Part shown: piece after piece, positions 12,593-25,800 of the stretch
Numbering within the stretch: the stretch's first letter is position 1
Layout of the letters: every line of letters begins with the position of its first letter
From: Allacma fusca
Taxonomy: Eukaryota > Arthropoda > Collembola > Symphypleona > Sminthuridae
DNA: 64,000 nt
Assembly: GCA_947179485.1 (NCBI GenBank)
Contig: OX359249.1
Span: 310,001-374,000 of the forward strand
Direction of reading: 5' to 3'
Program-made: the position numbers and the translations under genes
Notes under the pieces: model-generated
Databases searched by the model: none
The model's input: the letters and a program-made list of their open reading frames with translations, nothing else
Told to the model about the DNA's origin: nothing

Positions 12593-13317
12593 TGCGCCTG
12601 GTTTTAATTGTTTTCGAATTCGATTTCACTCTTGTTAATACCCTTTTAGTCTTATTATACCTGTAGCACATGTATTTGGTACCGCGCAGCTAAAATATTT
12701 GATTTTGGGGAAACAGCTTTTAGGACGTATAAATAAATGAACATGGTTTAGGAGCTATTATGACAAATTAGAATTAGAAACAGGATCTAGTTCAAAATTA
12801 TACACAATTTCGTCGTAATTTATATTTTGTCATTAAATTTTATAAAGTGTGTGCAACATGCATCGTAGTTCATTAACCACGATGAATAAAATGTATAGTA
12901 GTGTTCTGGGGAATTTGATGGTAACCGTAGTTGACAAACACAAGGTGGGCATTTGCAAGATACTAATATTTATTAGGAGCACGGTACAACCAGCAATTGC
13001 TGGATCAGCGCGAAAATATAAAAAAAATTTTTAAATAGCTTAACTAATTCATATTTTTAAAAAATAGTTTATTATGATTATTTTAAATAATCGAAAAATC
13101 AATAATTTCAATTTTTCAATTTTTATTGATTGTAGTATGCATTATATTGAATGTTACTACTAGTATATCATTTGCCTGACGAAGAGTAAAAGCTCGAAAC
13201 GTTGCTGCGAATAAAATATAAGCCTTGTGTTAAAAAGTGAACTTCTACCCTTATTTAATATATTATATATATTTCACTTCGCGTCTTTAACTAATTAAAA
13301 CGAAAATATAAATAGTG
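12593..13317. other. AT-rich non-coding sequence
   Basis: No gene is seen. It contains the hammerhead-like motif listed separately and otherwise simple AT-rich sequence. Confidence 0.5.
13170..13215 (+). ncRNA. Hammerhead-ribozyme-like motif
   Basis: CTGACGA (13176-13182) matches the hammerhead CUGANGA box and GAAAC (13196-13200) the second conserved box. Between them GAGT and GCTC can pair (one G-U) around an AAAA loop as stem II, after one unpaired A. A possible stem I uses TATAT/TTT upstream and AAA/ATATA downstream. Penelope-like retroelements and retrozymes carry minimal hammerheads of this form. The extra A and weak stem III mean it may be a decayed copy. Whether it cleaves cannot be told from sequence. 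Confidence 0.35.
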
Positions 13318-14382
13318 TAGGCAGTAAATAGTTGTATACAAACAATAGCAAAATATTGGCATAACCCTTGTAAAAGTGTAGACTAACGTACGGCAAAATG
13401 ATTTTTGAATTTAATTTTGCTTTATTAATTTTTTAAAATAGTTAATTTTCTCTCTATTAATTTGAAAGAGCGGACCATCCTGGTGGCAGACGGCAGCCCG
13501 TGGGTATGTCACCGCATTTGATACTGCATAATGCTTTTTAATTGCATTAATAATGCATAAATTTTTTTAACTAAAAACCAATTATCTTAATATTTTGGTT
13601 TAGTTTAAAAAAATAGTTTTAACATTTTTTTAAATTAAAAAAATAATTTAAATATATTTTTTTAATAAAAAAATTAGTAGTTTATTTAGCCAGTTACTGC
13701 TGGCTCAGCCAATAAAAAATTCGCGTAATAAATTCGTATTCCACCAAGACGAAGACGTAAACAATCCCGGCCCACTCTTTCAACTTAGTAGATAGGATAT
13801 GTATATGGAGATATGGAGATGAGAAAATGAGTTGAATGTGCGGACTAAACTAGAAATTGAATAGTCGACGCGTCAAATCAGAAGCAATAAATGCAAATGA
13901 TTTATGTCTACGTACAAAATAGTGTATGCAACAACATATGGAGCAGGTGACACAAAATGCATCGCACAACAACCTGACTGCACACACTGGTACTGCACGG
14001 ACTTGAAAAATTTATAATAAATACATCTAAGCAACTGTTATCGCTCGACTGTTTGACTAAGTGCCGGTAAATATATAATACGCGTAAAATTAAACGCACA
14101 TGGGTACTGGCCTAAATATGACGCAAGTAACAGTGCCTTTCAATTGCAAAAACCTCTTCGAGGTACCGTCCAATGTCTGAAAATGTCATTACATTTGTTG
14201 TGTAAAATTTAGATAACTTAGAAATATTTGAGAAACATTGTGCCAATTGTGTTGATTGGCTGTTAAAACTTTTAAAGCAAAATTAAATTAAAAAATCAAT
14301 TTGCCGTACGTTAGTCTACACTTTTACCAGGGTTATGCTAATATTATGCTATTGTATGTATACAACTATTAACTGCCTACCC
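13318..14382. mobile_element. Element with ~115-bp terminal inverted repeats, right end at the gap
   Basis: Sequence 13318-13433 reappears as its reverse complement at 14266-14382 with about 90% identity; both include AGTGTAGACTAACGTACGG or its complement. The interior is AT-rich with no transposase. The right terminus touches the run of N, so the outer end and target duplication cannot be read. Superfamily is not assigned. Confidence 0.75.
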
Positions 14383-14582
14383 NNNNNNNNNNNNNNNNNN
14401 NNNNNNNNNNNNNNNNNNNNNNNNNNNNNNNNNNNNNNNNNNNNNNNNNNNNNNNNNNNNNNNNNNNNNNNNNNNNNNNNNNNNNNNNNNNNNNNNNNNN
14501 NNNNNNNNNNNNNNNNNNNNNNNNNNNNNNNNNNNNNNNNNNNNNNNNNNNNNNNNNNNNNNNNNNNNNNNNNNNNNNNNNN
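14383..14582. other. Assembly gap (200 N)
   Basis: Exactly 200 unknown bases. The real gap length is probably arbitrary. Open frames running through it are meaningless. Confidence 1.
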
Positions 14583-15271
14583 GGGTTGCAAAAATGAAAA
14601 TACCCTGGGTTTTATGCCTGCCCACCTGAAAATGCCCCGAAAATGCCTTACTTTGAAAATGCTTTACTTTGAACATGCTCGGCATTTTGGGCAGGGATAT
14701 TCGGCAGTTTGACAAACCATATAGACTATGACCATTATTGATAATCTAGCGTAAACATGGGAGTTTTTTAATGACATATTCAAGCCCATCCAGTCTGAAA
14801 AAAGCTTTAATGTTGATTTCTTAAAAATCGAATTGTCCTAATTCACTATTTATGGTCAGTGATTTAAAAAATAAAGAAAGAAAAAACTTGTTGAAGACCA
14901 GTTTTGAAACTATGAAATTCTTGTTAGTTTTAAATACTTTTGTATTTCATCTTTACAATAATGTTTGCTCGCGAAGTCTTAGAATTATGCATCATCAGAT
15001 CTTACAATAATATAAAATAATGAATAATAATTTGCTTTCATAAAATTGTCTCATCGAAAAAATCGCGGCGAAAATGCCTGCCCTAGTCTGAATACGTCCA
15101 AAATGTGCAAAGTGTCCAAAATGCCAGGGCATTTTGGGTACTTAGCGTTTTAGCACTTAGCTTTTTTTTAGCACTTAGCGCGAGTTTAAGTCGGTAGTTA
15201 TAAAAATGAAGATTCGTTCGAAAATAAAAAATGTAGTTTATGCTTTAACATTGTCATGCTCAATTTAATTC
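14583..15271. other. Repeat-derived sequence with AAAATGCC clusters
   Basis: AAAATGCC-type motifs cluster at 14590-14690 and again, partly inverted, at 15065-15140, resembling the subterminal arrays of the hAT-like elements here. The left end falls in the gap, so no boundaries can be set. TAGCACTTAGC repeats follow at about 15150-15180. Confidence 0.35.
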
Positions 15272-15275
15272 ATAT

Positions 15276-15844
15276 TGTTACAGCTCTATCACCCGGGTAT
15301 TGATGTTGTGTGGGTAATAGTAATGTAGCCTAGGTTCGGGTGTTCCATCCCCTGAATTCCTGGAATCCGATGTTGTTGGAAACGCATGAATAAATGGAAC
15401 TTATTAAGTTCTGTGTGTAGTTCGTTTTATTAACTTTTGGCCAATTTATTGTTCCTAAACTGATACAATTTACACTGAACAATTAACATTTAACACAAAT
15501 AGAATTTGAAGTCTGAATCTCTTCTTCCATGAAATCTCCGATTTCATGTCGCCCCGCTTGCTACCTGTGGAGATCCATCCCGGAGGGAATGGACTCTAGG
15601 TGCGGCTCCTCTTGATGTTGCTTGCTTGAAGTCGAGATTAGAACTTGTACTTAATCTACGTGTCTTACTCTAAATCTAATCTTATCCTATTCTTAGTTTA
15701 TTGTTTATTAAATAATCTGAATCGTTTCCTTATAATTATGTTATGTCAGCGTTTGGCGTCACGTAGCCTCTGCTTACGACCTTCCAAACTATTTGCTGAC
15801 TTAGATTATGCTTATTCTAACCTATTTATAATATATCCGTAACA
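15276..15844 (-). repeat. 3' LTR of the giant element
   Basis: 569 bp, TG...CA ends, preceded on the plus strand by the target duplication ATAT. In the element's direction it starts next to a TATAAATAG box and holds AATAAA signals, consistent with a U3-R-U5 layout. Confidence 0.95.
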
Positions 15845-15857
15845 TTCCTCTTCTGGG
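15845..15857 (-). promoter_or_regulatory. Polypurine tract
   Basis: In the element's direction the bases CCCAGAAGAGGAA abut the 3' LTR. A purine run at this spot primes plus-strand DNA synthesis in LTR elements. Just upstream is an 8-bp inverted repeat (ATTGTCGA, 15860-15877) that could fold into a tight hairpin. Confidence 0.8.
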
Positions 15858-18526
15858 TAATTGTCGACCTCGACAATGTCATATATCGAAGTTCAAGTTC
15901 ATATTATTTGTAATTATACTAATTTTTATTTTTGTTACCATACTTTGTAGCTTATTCTTGGTCGTACTGGTTATGGTTGATCTTTTCTTTGTAGCATGGT
16001 CGTACAGTTATCATGGGCATTATTGTTGTTAAGGCATTGCATACAATTTATCATACATGTTCATCATCATATGTGTATATACTTTTGTAACGCTGTACAA
16101 TATTTGATGGTATTATTGTGTGTATATTTTTAGTGGGGTTAAATAACAATCTTTGTAACAATTTATAGGTGTTACCTTTACAATGTGCATATACAGTATT
16201 TACATGGAATACATCGTTATTTACATCATGATTTAACTTGATTTCTACTGTTATTTATCGTATCTAAGATTAGAAACATCGTAGCAGAATTGAAAATTTT
16301 GTACACGCAATTATAGTATGTCGAAACAAGAATTCGAAGCTCGAAAGATACATTAAAATACTATGTTTTGAAAAGAATTTGTTTGTAAAAACTGGCAAGA
16401 ATACTTGAAGGCAGATATGAAACATTTTCCCTTGTTTCTATTCTCATTTGATTTCTAATTTTTCTGATACCAAATTCTAGTTGTTGCAACACTTGGGGTA
16501 GCGTGTTATATGCTAAGGTTGTTGTTTGACAATAAGACTGAAAATGTTATTTCTTATAAAATCCCGTGAGTTTCCTTGTAAAACAATTTAACCTGTCATA
16601 GACAAATCGTTGTGGGGAAATTTTGTCAGAAAATGTTTGATTATCTGATATCTCCACCAGAAGTGACGGCTCTGAGCACAAAAACGTCACTCAGTAATAG
16701 AAAAATATTTTATGGAAATAATTGTTCTTGGGTGGCTAGATTAGGAATTATGTCCATCTCATGCACAACTGTTGGCAATTTCACCAAATGTGAAAACATC
16801 GTGCTCCATGAAGTTCAGTAAGTAGTTCTTACTACTCCATAAGACATAAAATCATATTGTACCGTGAACTATTTCCTCAATTGAGATAAGAATGTATTTT
16901 GGCGATAATCATAAGTATATATATATACCTTGATCTGTAAAAAAACTTATTTGATGGAACGTGTCGAATTTGTAAGCTAAATTTTCTGTTTAATTTCTCT
17001 TTACAAATTATATTAAGAAAACACAATTTGTCTTGCGAAATTATGAAATGTAACAAAGCTAATAAGACGTTTGATCTTTTAAGATTTAAAATTTTTGTTC
17101 CTTTTCACTAGATGTTGAATTTTATCATTGTATAAACGAAGTGAATTTAATGATTCCGTAAATTGTTGGAATCCATCACCGAAACTGTAAGAGCTAATTT
17201 TCCTAATGATAACTATTGTCATCTCTGATGTGTACTGAAATTGTAAAAAAAGATGTCAACACTGTTTGCATTGTAGATCTTAACTACCTTTAAATCTCGT
17301 GATTTAAAATATGAAACTGCCCTCGTATATGTCGATGACATATTAAAACTTAGACTCCTTTAAATCCCGACGTTGGATTTAGCTGAAAATTTCTGTGACA
17401 ACAGAATCTGCTGTGTCAGCAAAGTCCAATGAAGAATATGTGGGTCTATAAACTGGTCGTTTAATGATTCCATTACTGTAATTTTCTTACTTTTTATATT
17501 TTTATTTAAAGTTCCTCCTACCTATTCGTAGTATGTATTTTTTATCTATTTTTCTGGTCCCTATAGGAGATCTAGTGCTCCTAGGATCCTTCAGATCTGG
17601 GCACATTCATGTCAACTTTCATTTAAAATGCGATACATCTTGCAAGTAAATAATTTATGAACGAACATAATATGTTACAGAAATTCTTTTGGAAGAATCT
17701 ATCCTTTGGACTTTCGTTTTACTTAATCTGTTTTCTAGGTACCTAACATATTAGCACGTCTAGCTAAATAGATTTTGTTGAACTGAAGCTAAAAGGTAAA
17801 CTGATCCTGATCGTAGAGAACTTGCTTATACAGGGTTCGGATTTTTGCTGGAAATTTGTTATCCCGCTCATCCCAAACGATGAGTAGGTTAGAAATATAA
17901 ATTTATCTTTCTCATATGGAGTTGAATAACCTAATAAAGTCACAAGGCATTACAATCATCACTCATTGGCTGCAGAGTAAACAAGCCTCTAGGAATTATG
18001 ATCGGCCAAATATTTTGGTTAGAACTGAACCTTATCTTGAAACATTTTTCATCTCGTTAACAAATAAATCTTTGTTTTCAAAACATAGTCTGCCTTGATA
18101 GGTTGACATTTAATGAAAATCTAATCATTGGAATCAATGGGGTGGAAAGAAAATTGGAAAGAAAATGGATGATGAATCCATCGAGACACGAAAGATATGT
18201 TGATTTGAATCACATGATCTTTAGACTATTTTTCCTTTTACTCCTATTGGGGATCTGCCTCTTTAACTAACTTGAACTTTTCGTTCGTTATTTGAACTTT
18301 GTTATTTTCATTTGCATTTTTATATTTTTGTTATATATGAACTTGGGTTTTCTATATTTTCTTTTCCTAACCTTATTCTACTTATAACTACTTATTCTAT
18401 TGTTTTGTTAATACTATCTTATAATTAATAAATATTTTTAAATATTTTTCCATACAATTTTATGGTTTTGCATATTTTTCTTTGTTGTTTTCTTTCTTGC
18501 GTTGGTCCTTCCCGGTTGGGTTGGTG
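15858..18526 (-). other. AT-rich 3' untranslated region of the giant element
   Basis: About 2.7 kb between ORF4 and the 3' LTR. It is strongly AT-rich with frequent stops in all frames. Apart from the hairpin beside the polypurine tract I see no structure or motif I can name. Confidence 0.6.
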
Positions 18527-19252
18527 TTATAGTTGTACAGTTGCTCTGGTTGTGTGTCGGCTGGCCTGTGGTTGTATGTTGGGCCTCACTATTCTGCATC
18601 CGACTAACTGCTCTACAGAATTTTGGACTAATGCCTGCGTATCTGCAACATTGTCTAATTCTCTCTCATTCGCTGTTTGTTGATCTGATTTTCTTTTCTG
18701 CATTCGAATTCGGTACAGTATTACTGTGAATATAAATATCACTACTGTGGTAATACAACCGAATGAACTAATAATGACTACGGTGTAATCCGTGTCTGAT
18801 GTTGGAACCTCATTGGATTTCCAATCAATTTCGTTGAATTGCTCCATCCAAGGTGGTCTGCTATCCCTCAGCATGGTGGGCTGTTGGTTTTGTATGAATT
18901 GTTGTTGGGGTTGTAGTAAAGCCATTTGTTGGTTCCTCTCCATGATTCTCTGTGCTTCTACGTTTGGATCGTTCGGGTCGTACTGTACTACGGCTAGTTT
19001 CCCGTCATCTTTGTGGTGTAGTATATGTACTACTGGGTCCTTTTGTGATAACACTGATGCCGTAATGGCTCCGCTTCCGACTGTTAAGGCTGGTACCATG
19101 TAATTTGCGAACCATTTTCCGACCTGGGTTCCTAAAGCTGCTACTAATGGTCCTCCCCATGGTTCCGGACTTGGTTGTGCTATCGGCCTGGTTTCGGAAA
19201 CGTCCATTGCAATTAGAGTTATTGCAAGGCTCAAAAGATTTTGGCACTTCAT
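18527..19252 (-). CDS. ORF4: small predicted type I membrane protein of the giant element
   Basis: I chose the ATG at 19252 because it opens directly on a signal peptide (MKCQNLLSLAITLIAM); the frame itself is open from an upstream ATG at 19360, which would bury that signal behind 36 polar residues. The product is about 241 residues. A Gly/Ala-rich hydrophobic stretch follows at about residues 33-66 (in full LVAALGTQVGKW, then ALTVGSGAITASVL), then a polar Gln-rich ectodomain. A single transmembrane helix (IISSFGCITTVVIFIFTVIL) stands about 75 residues from the end and is followed by a basic stop-transfer (YRIRMQKRK) and a cytoplasmic tail. The position before the 3' LTR is where env genes sit. 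It lacks ectodomain cysteines and N-glycosylation sites, so it is not a standard envelope glycoprotein. Expression probably needs splicing. Confidence 0.7.
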   Translation of the reverse strand: MKCQNLLSLAITLIAMDVSETRPIAQPSPEPWGGPLVAALGTQVGKWFANYMVPALTVGSGAITASVLSQKDPVVHILHHKDDGKLAVVQYDPNDPNVEAQRIMERNQQMALLQPQQQFIQNQQPTMLRDSRPPWMEQFNEIDWKSNEVPTSDTDYTVVIISSFGCITTVVIFIFTVILYRIRMQKRKSDQQTANERELDNVADTQALVQNSVEQLVGCRIVRPNIQPQASRHTTRATVQL

Positions 19253-19380
19253 TTTCACTGTGTGAAAAAAACTTTTGTGTAACTGTTCTTTATCCCTGAG
19301 TAGTCTCAAGTATTTGAGCTTTCTGTGGGTGTTGAGGTTATAATGAGTACTCTGTTTCAAGAGTCTCGTATTTATATCAA

Positions 19381-19647
19381 TTAATTGTTTGTGTTTTCAT
19401 CTTCCGATTGCGAAAGAGAATTCTTTTCCCAATTCCAATGTTGTAGTCCGTATGTCCCACTTCCGGTGACATAATCTTTTGTTAGTATTTCTATCCTATG
19501 AACTCTATAAAATGTGTTAGTAAGTGAATTGTTTTTTGTTTTGTTTTCTATTTTGTATTTTATTTTTATTTGTTTTTCTTTTCTAACTATTCTGTTATGG
19601 TGATCATTATGTAACATCCGCCGTAATCCCGATGGTTGATGCTGCAT
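19381..19647 (-). CDS. Possible 88-codon ORF between ORF3 and ORF4
   Basis: An ATG-initiated frame fills most of the space between ORF3 and ORF4 on the same strand. The product is basic and Asn/Lys-rich in the middle, without a domain I know. It is weakly supported: only its location and orientation speak for it. Confidence 0.25.
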   Translation of the reverse strand: MQHQPSGLRRMLHNDHHNRIVRKEKQIKIKYKIENKTKNNSLTNTFYRVHRIEILTKDYVTGSGTYGLQHWNWEKNSLSQSEDENTNN

Positions 19648-19825
19648 AAGATCTTAAAAATGTTTTATCGTAGATCCTCTCTTGCGAAATAATCTACACT
19701 TTACATTCCCTTCGGGAATTTCTTCCGTCATCAGGTAATTTGGCTTCTGCTTTTCCCCGCTAGTTCTCTTTCTCTTTATACCATGACCTGGATGGAATGG
19801 TCAGGTTATTATCCTCTGTGACGTT

Positions 19826-22800
19826 TTAATCGTCTTCCTCGGACGGCCCTCTGAGGGTGCCTGTCTCCTCCTCTCCTTCCGTTAGTGTTCGGAATGATAT
19901 GACTGCGAATCTATTCTCGGATAAAATCTCCGGGTCCCATCTTGCACGTGATGATCTTTCCCATAACTGATCCATTAGCCTTCTGTGCTCTACAGGGTTT
20001 GTTATGGAAAGATAGCTGGTTCTTTGTTGTGTCACTGGGTCTCTCCTGAGTTCTTCCTGCAAAAAATCATGTCCGAGGTCTCGAAAAACTATTTCGATTC
20101 CTGTTTGACCTCTGAGGGTTCGTATGAGATTTATTATGTCAGGTTCATCTGGTCTTCCATCAATGACAACTGATCGCCATTGTGCTGCTTGGAATCGGTC
20201 TATTGCACTTGGTATCATGTGTATTGGTGTTATTCCTGGTCGTCTCTCATTTCTTGGAGATAATTGATATGGTTTGTAACTTGGTCCGTCTCCACGGTTG
20301 CTAATTTGCTCCCGAATCCTATGAAAATGTTCTCTTTGCCAGATTCGTATCGTGACAAGTTCGTTTAGGTCTCTGAAAGAACCTGTTTTCCGGGGTTGTC
20401 TTAGGGTGGCTACTCCTCCTTTTAGTTTTCTAGCGTATAGAGTAGTTGGCTTTTGGCCTTCTCCCGCTAGTTTCATTGCGAATATCCAGTCTTCCCATTG
20501 ACCTAGTTCTTCCTCTATGTCGTCGATTGTATTGGGTTGACTTCCGCTGCTCTGATTTATTGCTCCGAATTGTCGCCACTCCTGAATTGCCGCGTCCTGA
20601 TGATAAAGAGTTATGATCCTTTCGGTCATACTCGCAAATTCTTGAAAACTTAGCATGTGTATGGGTATACTCGCTAATTGTTGTAAAGCTTTCTCTCCAC
20701 GTCCGGTGATGGCGTCTCCTCTAAGTAGGAAACTATTTATCCATATTTCTTGCTCTCGCCAGGTTGGCTGAGTTCCTATGTCAAACCACATCTGAGTAAT
20801 TAATCGGCGTAGCTCGGTTCCCGTGAGCCCTTGCATTACTCCCTGATGTTCCCGACATGTTAGATATGTTGGTACTTGATGATTATCAATACCTCTCTGA
20901 CCATTGAACAATGTTGTCCAAAGTCTCGGTATCATTTCCCCTGGTGAGATGTTCATGTCTCCTGCCATTGTTTCCAGACGGGTATTTTCCATTGGTACGT
21001 TTCTTCGACTTTGCCCGTATAGGATGAGCAGGTCTCGCTCCCTTGGGTCTAGTCTGCGATAATCTGTGGGATGGTCCATTGCATCATACAGCAATGCCCT
21101 TCTTTCCCGGATTAGTTCTCCGTGATTGTTGTAATCTATTCCTGCCTGATGTTCGGCGTATTCTATATTTGATTCGTGAGCATCTGTTCTGGGTTCGCTT
21201 AAGGTGCTAAGCGCCCTTTGTAACTGCTCGAGTCGTAGTTGAGGTGGTTGAGTAGGTTGTTGGTGGATGTCAAATCTCTCGATAAATGTCTCCCTGTACA
21301 TTCTGTTGAGCCATCTCACTAAATTTTGTTCTGGACTGTTGGTTGAGCGATGTGAGATATTATATGTCGGAAATCTCTCTGGGTCGATGGTAGATTTCTG
21401 ATAACAATGAGGACACATGGTGGATCGTTCCCTGGTGTCCATGTTGTTGCTGAAGTAGTTGGTCCTCCTGGAGTATTGTGCTTCTATCCGGCTATGGCGT
21501 TCGTCTCCAGATATGTCTTCCAGTACTTGATCCAGAAATCTCGGCGGTGAGTGGTCCAATGGGTCATTGGCCCTTTCTACCATATTTCTCACTTGAAGTC
21601 GTACCGGATCCAGTTGGCTGTATAACTGTGTCTCGTTCGGGTTGGTAAAGATGACTATTTCCGCATCTTCGTCTTCCCAACTTGGTGCTACCATCCATCC
21701 ACGGACTCCTATGTAAAATGATACGTGAGCTAAATCAACGAATCTTACATCAGGTGAGTCGGGTTGTGCCAGTGGATCTTCCGGTGTTGGAGCTGGTGGG
21801 TTTTCCTGGCGTTCTTCCTTAAACTCCACCTTTCGTTGACGTTGTCTAGCTCGTCTGGACTTCAGGTTGTCTTCAATGGGTTGTATAGGTTGTCCCGCTA
21901 TCGTGGATGGTCCTGGTGATGGTGACCTTGATCCTCGTCTGTCCCTAGTATCGTTGAATATTACAGTCCTAATGGGTGAGTATACTCTAACCCTGGGTCG
22001 TTCACTATCTGGCTCTGGACCTCGTTGTCGTCCTCTATACCGGAATGTACAGTTTGGGGCATTGTCTCTTCCGTACAATCTGTCCAACTCTGGTCTTCTC
22101 CTTCGGATGTATTGTACAGGTATATCCTTTTGTCTTTGCCAAGCTTCATGTGCTGCTAACTTGGTCTTTGGTCTTACGGGTGGCTTGTGGCCATGTTTAA
22201 GTGGGCAGTATTCACATCTGGTCTTCACCCACTTGCTGTTTGTCTCGTTGTCTGATGAACTATCTACCTGGTGTTCTGATGGTGGCTTTTCCTCGTCGTC
22301 CAAGACTTCCTCCTTGATTACTTTCGATGATGTCCCGGCTCCTTCTTCTTGAGCCTCCACAGCTTGTTCCGTTGGCACAGCCGGTTCCTCTTCTGAGGCC
22401 AAAACCGGTCCTTCCGCTCCCTCTGTCCTTCGTGGGTGGCTTCTTCCGGGGTCACCTTTCCGTATAGGGTCCTGGTTCCCTCCGAAGTCCATTCCAACGG
22501 ACGTGCCAATATAGATTACCATTCTGAGGGTAAATCGTACAAGCTGCTGAATAATTCCTATTGGTCTTCCTGACGATGAGTGAGCTTCCTCTTCCTCAAT
22601 CCGTGCCAGCATAAGCTGTAGCTGTTGTTTTAAGAATTGTTTGCTATAACTGACGGGTGACCATGCGTTGGTCGGTCCTACGAATGCCTCTCGCCGCTGC
22701 CGTTCTCTGGCTGCTCGTTCCGACGTTCGCTGGAAGAGTGGGTGGGTTTGTGAGACGTTGGCATGTGCCTTTGTCTCCCATCCCTTGAGTTCTTTTTCTT

Positions 22801-25800
22801 CGAGATGGTCAACTCCGTTGTATATGTGTGGTATGAGCAAAACTATCGTCCAGTTTGCCTCCGTGATTGTTGTTGCCAGTGCGAAGTGTACAACTTCACC
22901 TATTGCAATTTCCTCAGTGGGGTGAACATAGTCTTCCCCTTTTGTTATACTGTGAGGGTTGTTTTGGATCTGGCGTTGTAGATTATTTATCTGGTCTTTT
23001 GCCAAGATACTTCGCCTGGTGCGTGTGTGTGTGTCTTTAAGTCCCAGAATTTGGATGACTTTATTGATGAATTTCCCGTACTGTATCTCGTACTCCTTCC
23101 AAATTTCGTATTTGGTCTGTAGTGGTAACGGGATTGGTTTTGTTAGCAAGTCCATGGCGACTGACTGTAAAGTTTTTGTTGTTAGATGGTAACCGTCACG
23201 TATTGCTTGTGACATTAACCAAATAGCTTGCGGTAATTTCCGTTGGTCTCGAATCTTTTGTCGTCGTTCCTCTTCCTCCGAAGTGGGTTCAGGTGCATGT
23301 CGTCGCTCTCTCCCGTTTTCGGATTCTTCCGCGTCCACTTCTTTGCCTAAAGCTTGGTTCCATACTTTGGCTACAGAAGTTTCGTTGAGGTAATGAGCAT
23401 TCCTTTGGATATCACCTGGTAATGCTATTAAGTTCGGAGATATTTCTGTTGCTGTTGGATCTTCCTTAAGAAAATCTTCTAACTCTTTTTCCTCACTGGC
23501 GTTGACGGGCATTATCATCCAGATGGGTCGTTGGTCTGGTAGTTGGGACTCAATGAGTACCCAGTCCTGTGGTATTTTGACTGTTTTTAGTGGTTTGTTC
23601 CATCTCCTGACTGCGTCTAGGATTGAGCTGGTATAGACTCCTACTATGACCATTCCCGTGGTACACATGCCTACGGCTCCTGCTACTCCTCGTACTACTC
23701 CATTCTGCCAGAGTCGGTGCGCTGTGGCTGAACCGAAGCCTTGGTACCGTACGGCTGAATTTCCGACCGGTGGGCATTCCCGTTGGCCGTAAGGGTCATA
23801 GTGTCCGATTTCCTCTGAGTCTTCCTTATTTTCAAAGTCTAGGCTGACATGGTCAAAGCCTCTTGGACTGGTTAGATTCTCGGTTTCCAATCGGGTCCAC
23901 CACTGGTAATGTGATGCCCGGGTTGTTGGATATGGTCCGTAGTGTCCCGTCAATTCCTTTCTCAAATTGGATTGTCCTACAGCAGATGTTATTAAACCGA
24001 ACATTAATAAAAATGATAACCAACTGTTACCGAGGTAAGGTATGGGTCCTCCTCGTCTTCCTCCTCCTCCACGTCCCATATCCGGTGTGTGAGGTGGCGT
24101 TTGAATTGAAGAGGTTGGTTGTCGTGGTTCCTCGTCTTCACTGAGGATGACGGTTCCGTCCTGGGGTGAGTTGGCAAAATCAGCCAATGAAAGCTGGTGG
24201 TGATTAACAATTTCTGTTGTATCCGAAGTTATTGATGATTCTCGATCTTTGGGTCTTCTCTTTGATCTGATCACCTCAAAATCCTCTGAGCTACTGCTCT
24301 GTTCATTGTGTCGCTCGGCTATAGATAGCTCAGATGTTGCAACTTCGACGTTTTGTCCTGGTGAGGGTGGCATTTCCGTTGCCATTCCTGTTGAGCTTGC
24401 CGTTTCTGGACCATTTCGTTTTTCCTGAGCGAGCAAACGCTCTAGCTCTCCGGATGTAGCTGTTGACGTTGGAATGTTCGTTGGTTCAAAGTGTGCTGGA
24501 GGTAATTCTCTGGTTTGAAGGTCTATCTTTGACTCAGCACATACCAAGTGAAAGTCGTTATCATTTCTCCACTTTATCCATTCCTGGCGGTGGCGTGCTA
24601 ATTCTTTCATTAATCCTTCCTTCTGCTTTTTCGCACTGTCTGCATTGACATTTTGTCTGGCAAGGTTGCGGATGATTTCCCCGAGATCTTTTATTCGGTT
24701 TACCATCTCCTCGTGCTTCCCTGCCTTCCTGGAGTCCTCTCCGATCTTTAGGATGTTCGACTGCCATTTCGCCGGTGGTTGGGTTGGTGCTGTGCTCTGT
24801 CCGAATAGCTCTAAGATGGTCATCTGAGCCTCTTTCTTGACCTTCTTCTCCTTCTTTGCACGTTTCTTTGCATGATGTTCACATTCCTGTTGTACCACTG
24901 GTCCACTGTCGGTTGCAATTACTTGTCGTACCCTTTTACATCCTTTCCTACTACAGGTTTGGATAGGTACTGTCTCTTCCTCTTCTGAATCTGAAGAAGA
25001 TTCATTAGCGGTATCTCTGTCCGCTGTTGTAGCTGTGTCCGTGGCAATTTCCTCGCTCCATAATGTCACAGCTACTGATGGTGGAGTCACTACAGGTACT
25101 TCCACTGGTCTTTCTCTTTGAGCGATGCAAACTGCACGCTGTGGTTTAGGTGGTTCACTATTAACCGGTATTGTTGGCGGTGGCATCTTTGTGACCGCGG
25201 TATAGCTTAAGGCTGGAGCTGCTATGGGTACTGTCAGTATTGACTCCCTCTCCATTCGGTCCTTGTAATCTCTCGCTGCTGGCGATAGAAATGGCGAAGG
25301 TGGTGGGGTTGACTCTCTCCTGCTCCTTGACCGCGCTGGACTGTCATAGCGGCTCCTTGACCTGTCGTCCTCCCGTCGCTTCTTCCTCTCTGATGACGAC
25401 TCTGTCTCCCGCTTCCTGGTCCTGCTGTCTTTAGAGCTGTGTCTTTCCCTTGAACTTTCTCTTGAGCTCCTGTGTTGTCTGCCCGAACTTTCTCCATTGG
25501 TGATGGCCCGCCCGCGGCCTCTCCCGGCTGGTACCATATGTGCCGAGTAGGCTGCGAATCTCGGAGGCTCCCTTTGTCGGTCCTCCAAGTTCCCTCGTCT
25601 CAGATCGGGTCCATAGTTGTCATCAATACGTCTACTGATTCTATGGGCTACGTCCTCGACCTGTTCTTCTTGTTGCGGTAACCATTCACTAATTTCGGGG
25701 ATGTTGACTCGGGTTACTCCACAAATAGGGTCGGCTCCCATCACTTTCCGAGATGAGCTTCGACTTGTCTTGCCTCGTTCATATTGAAGGCCTGGAGTAA

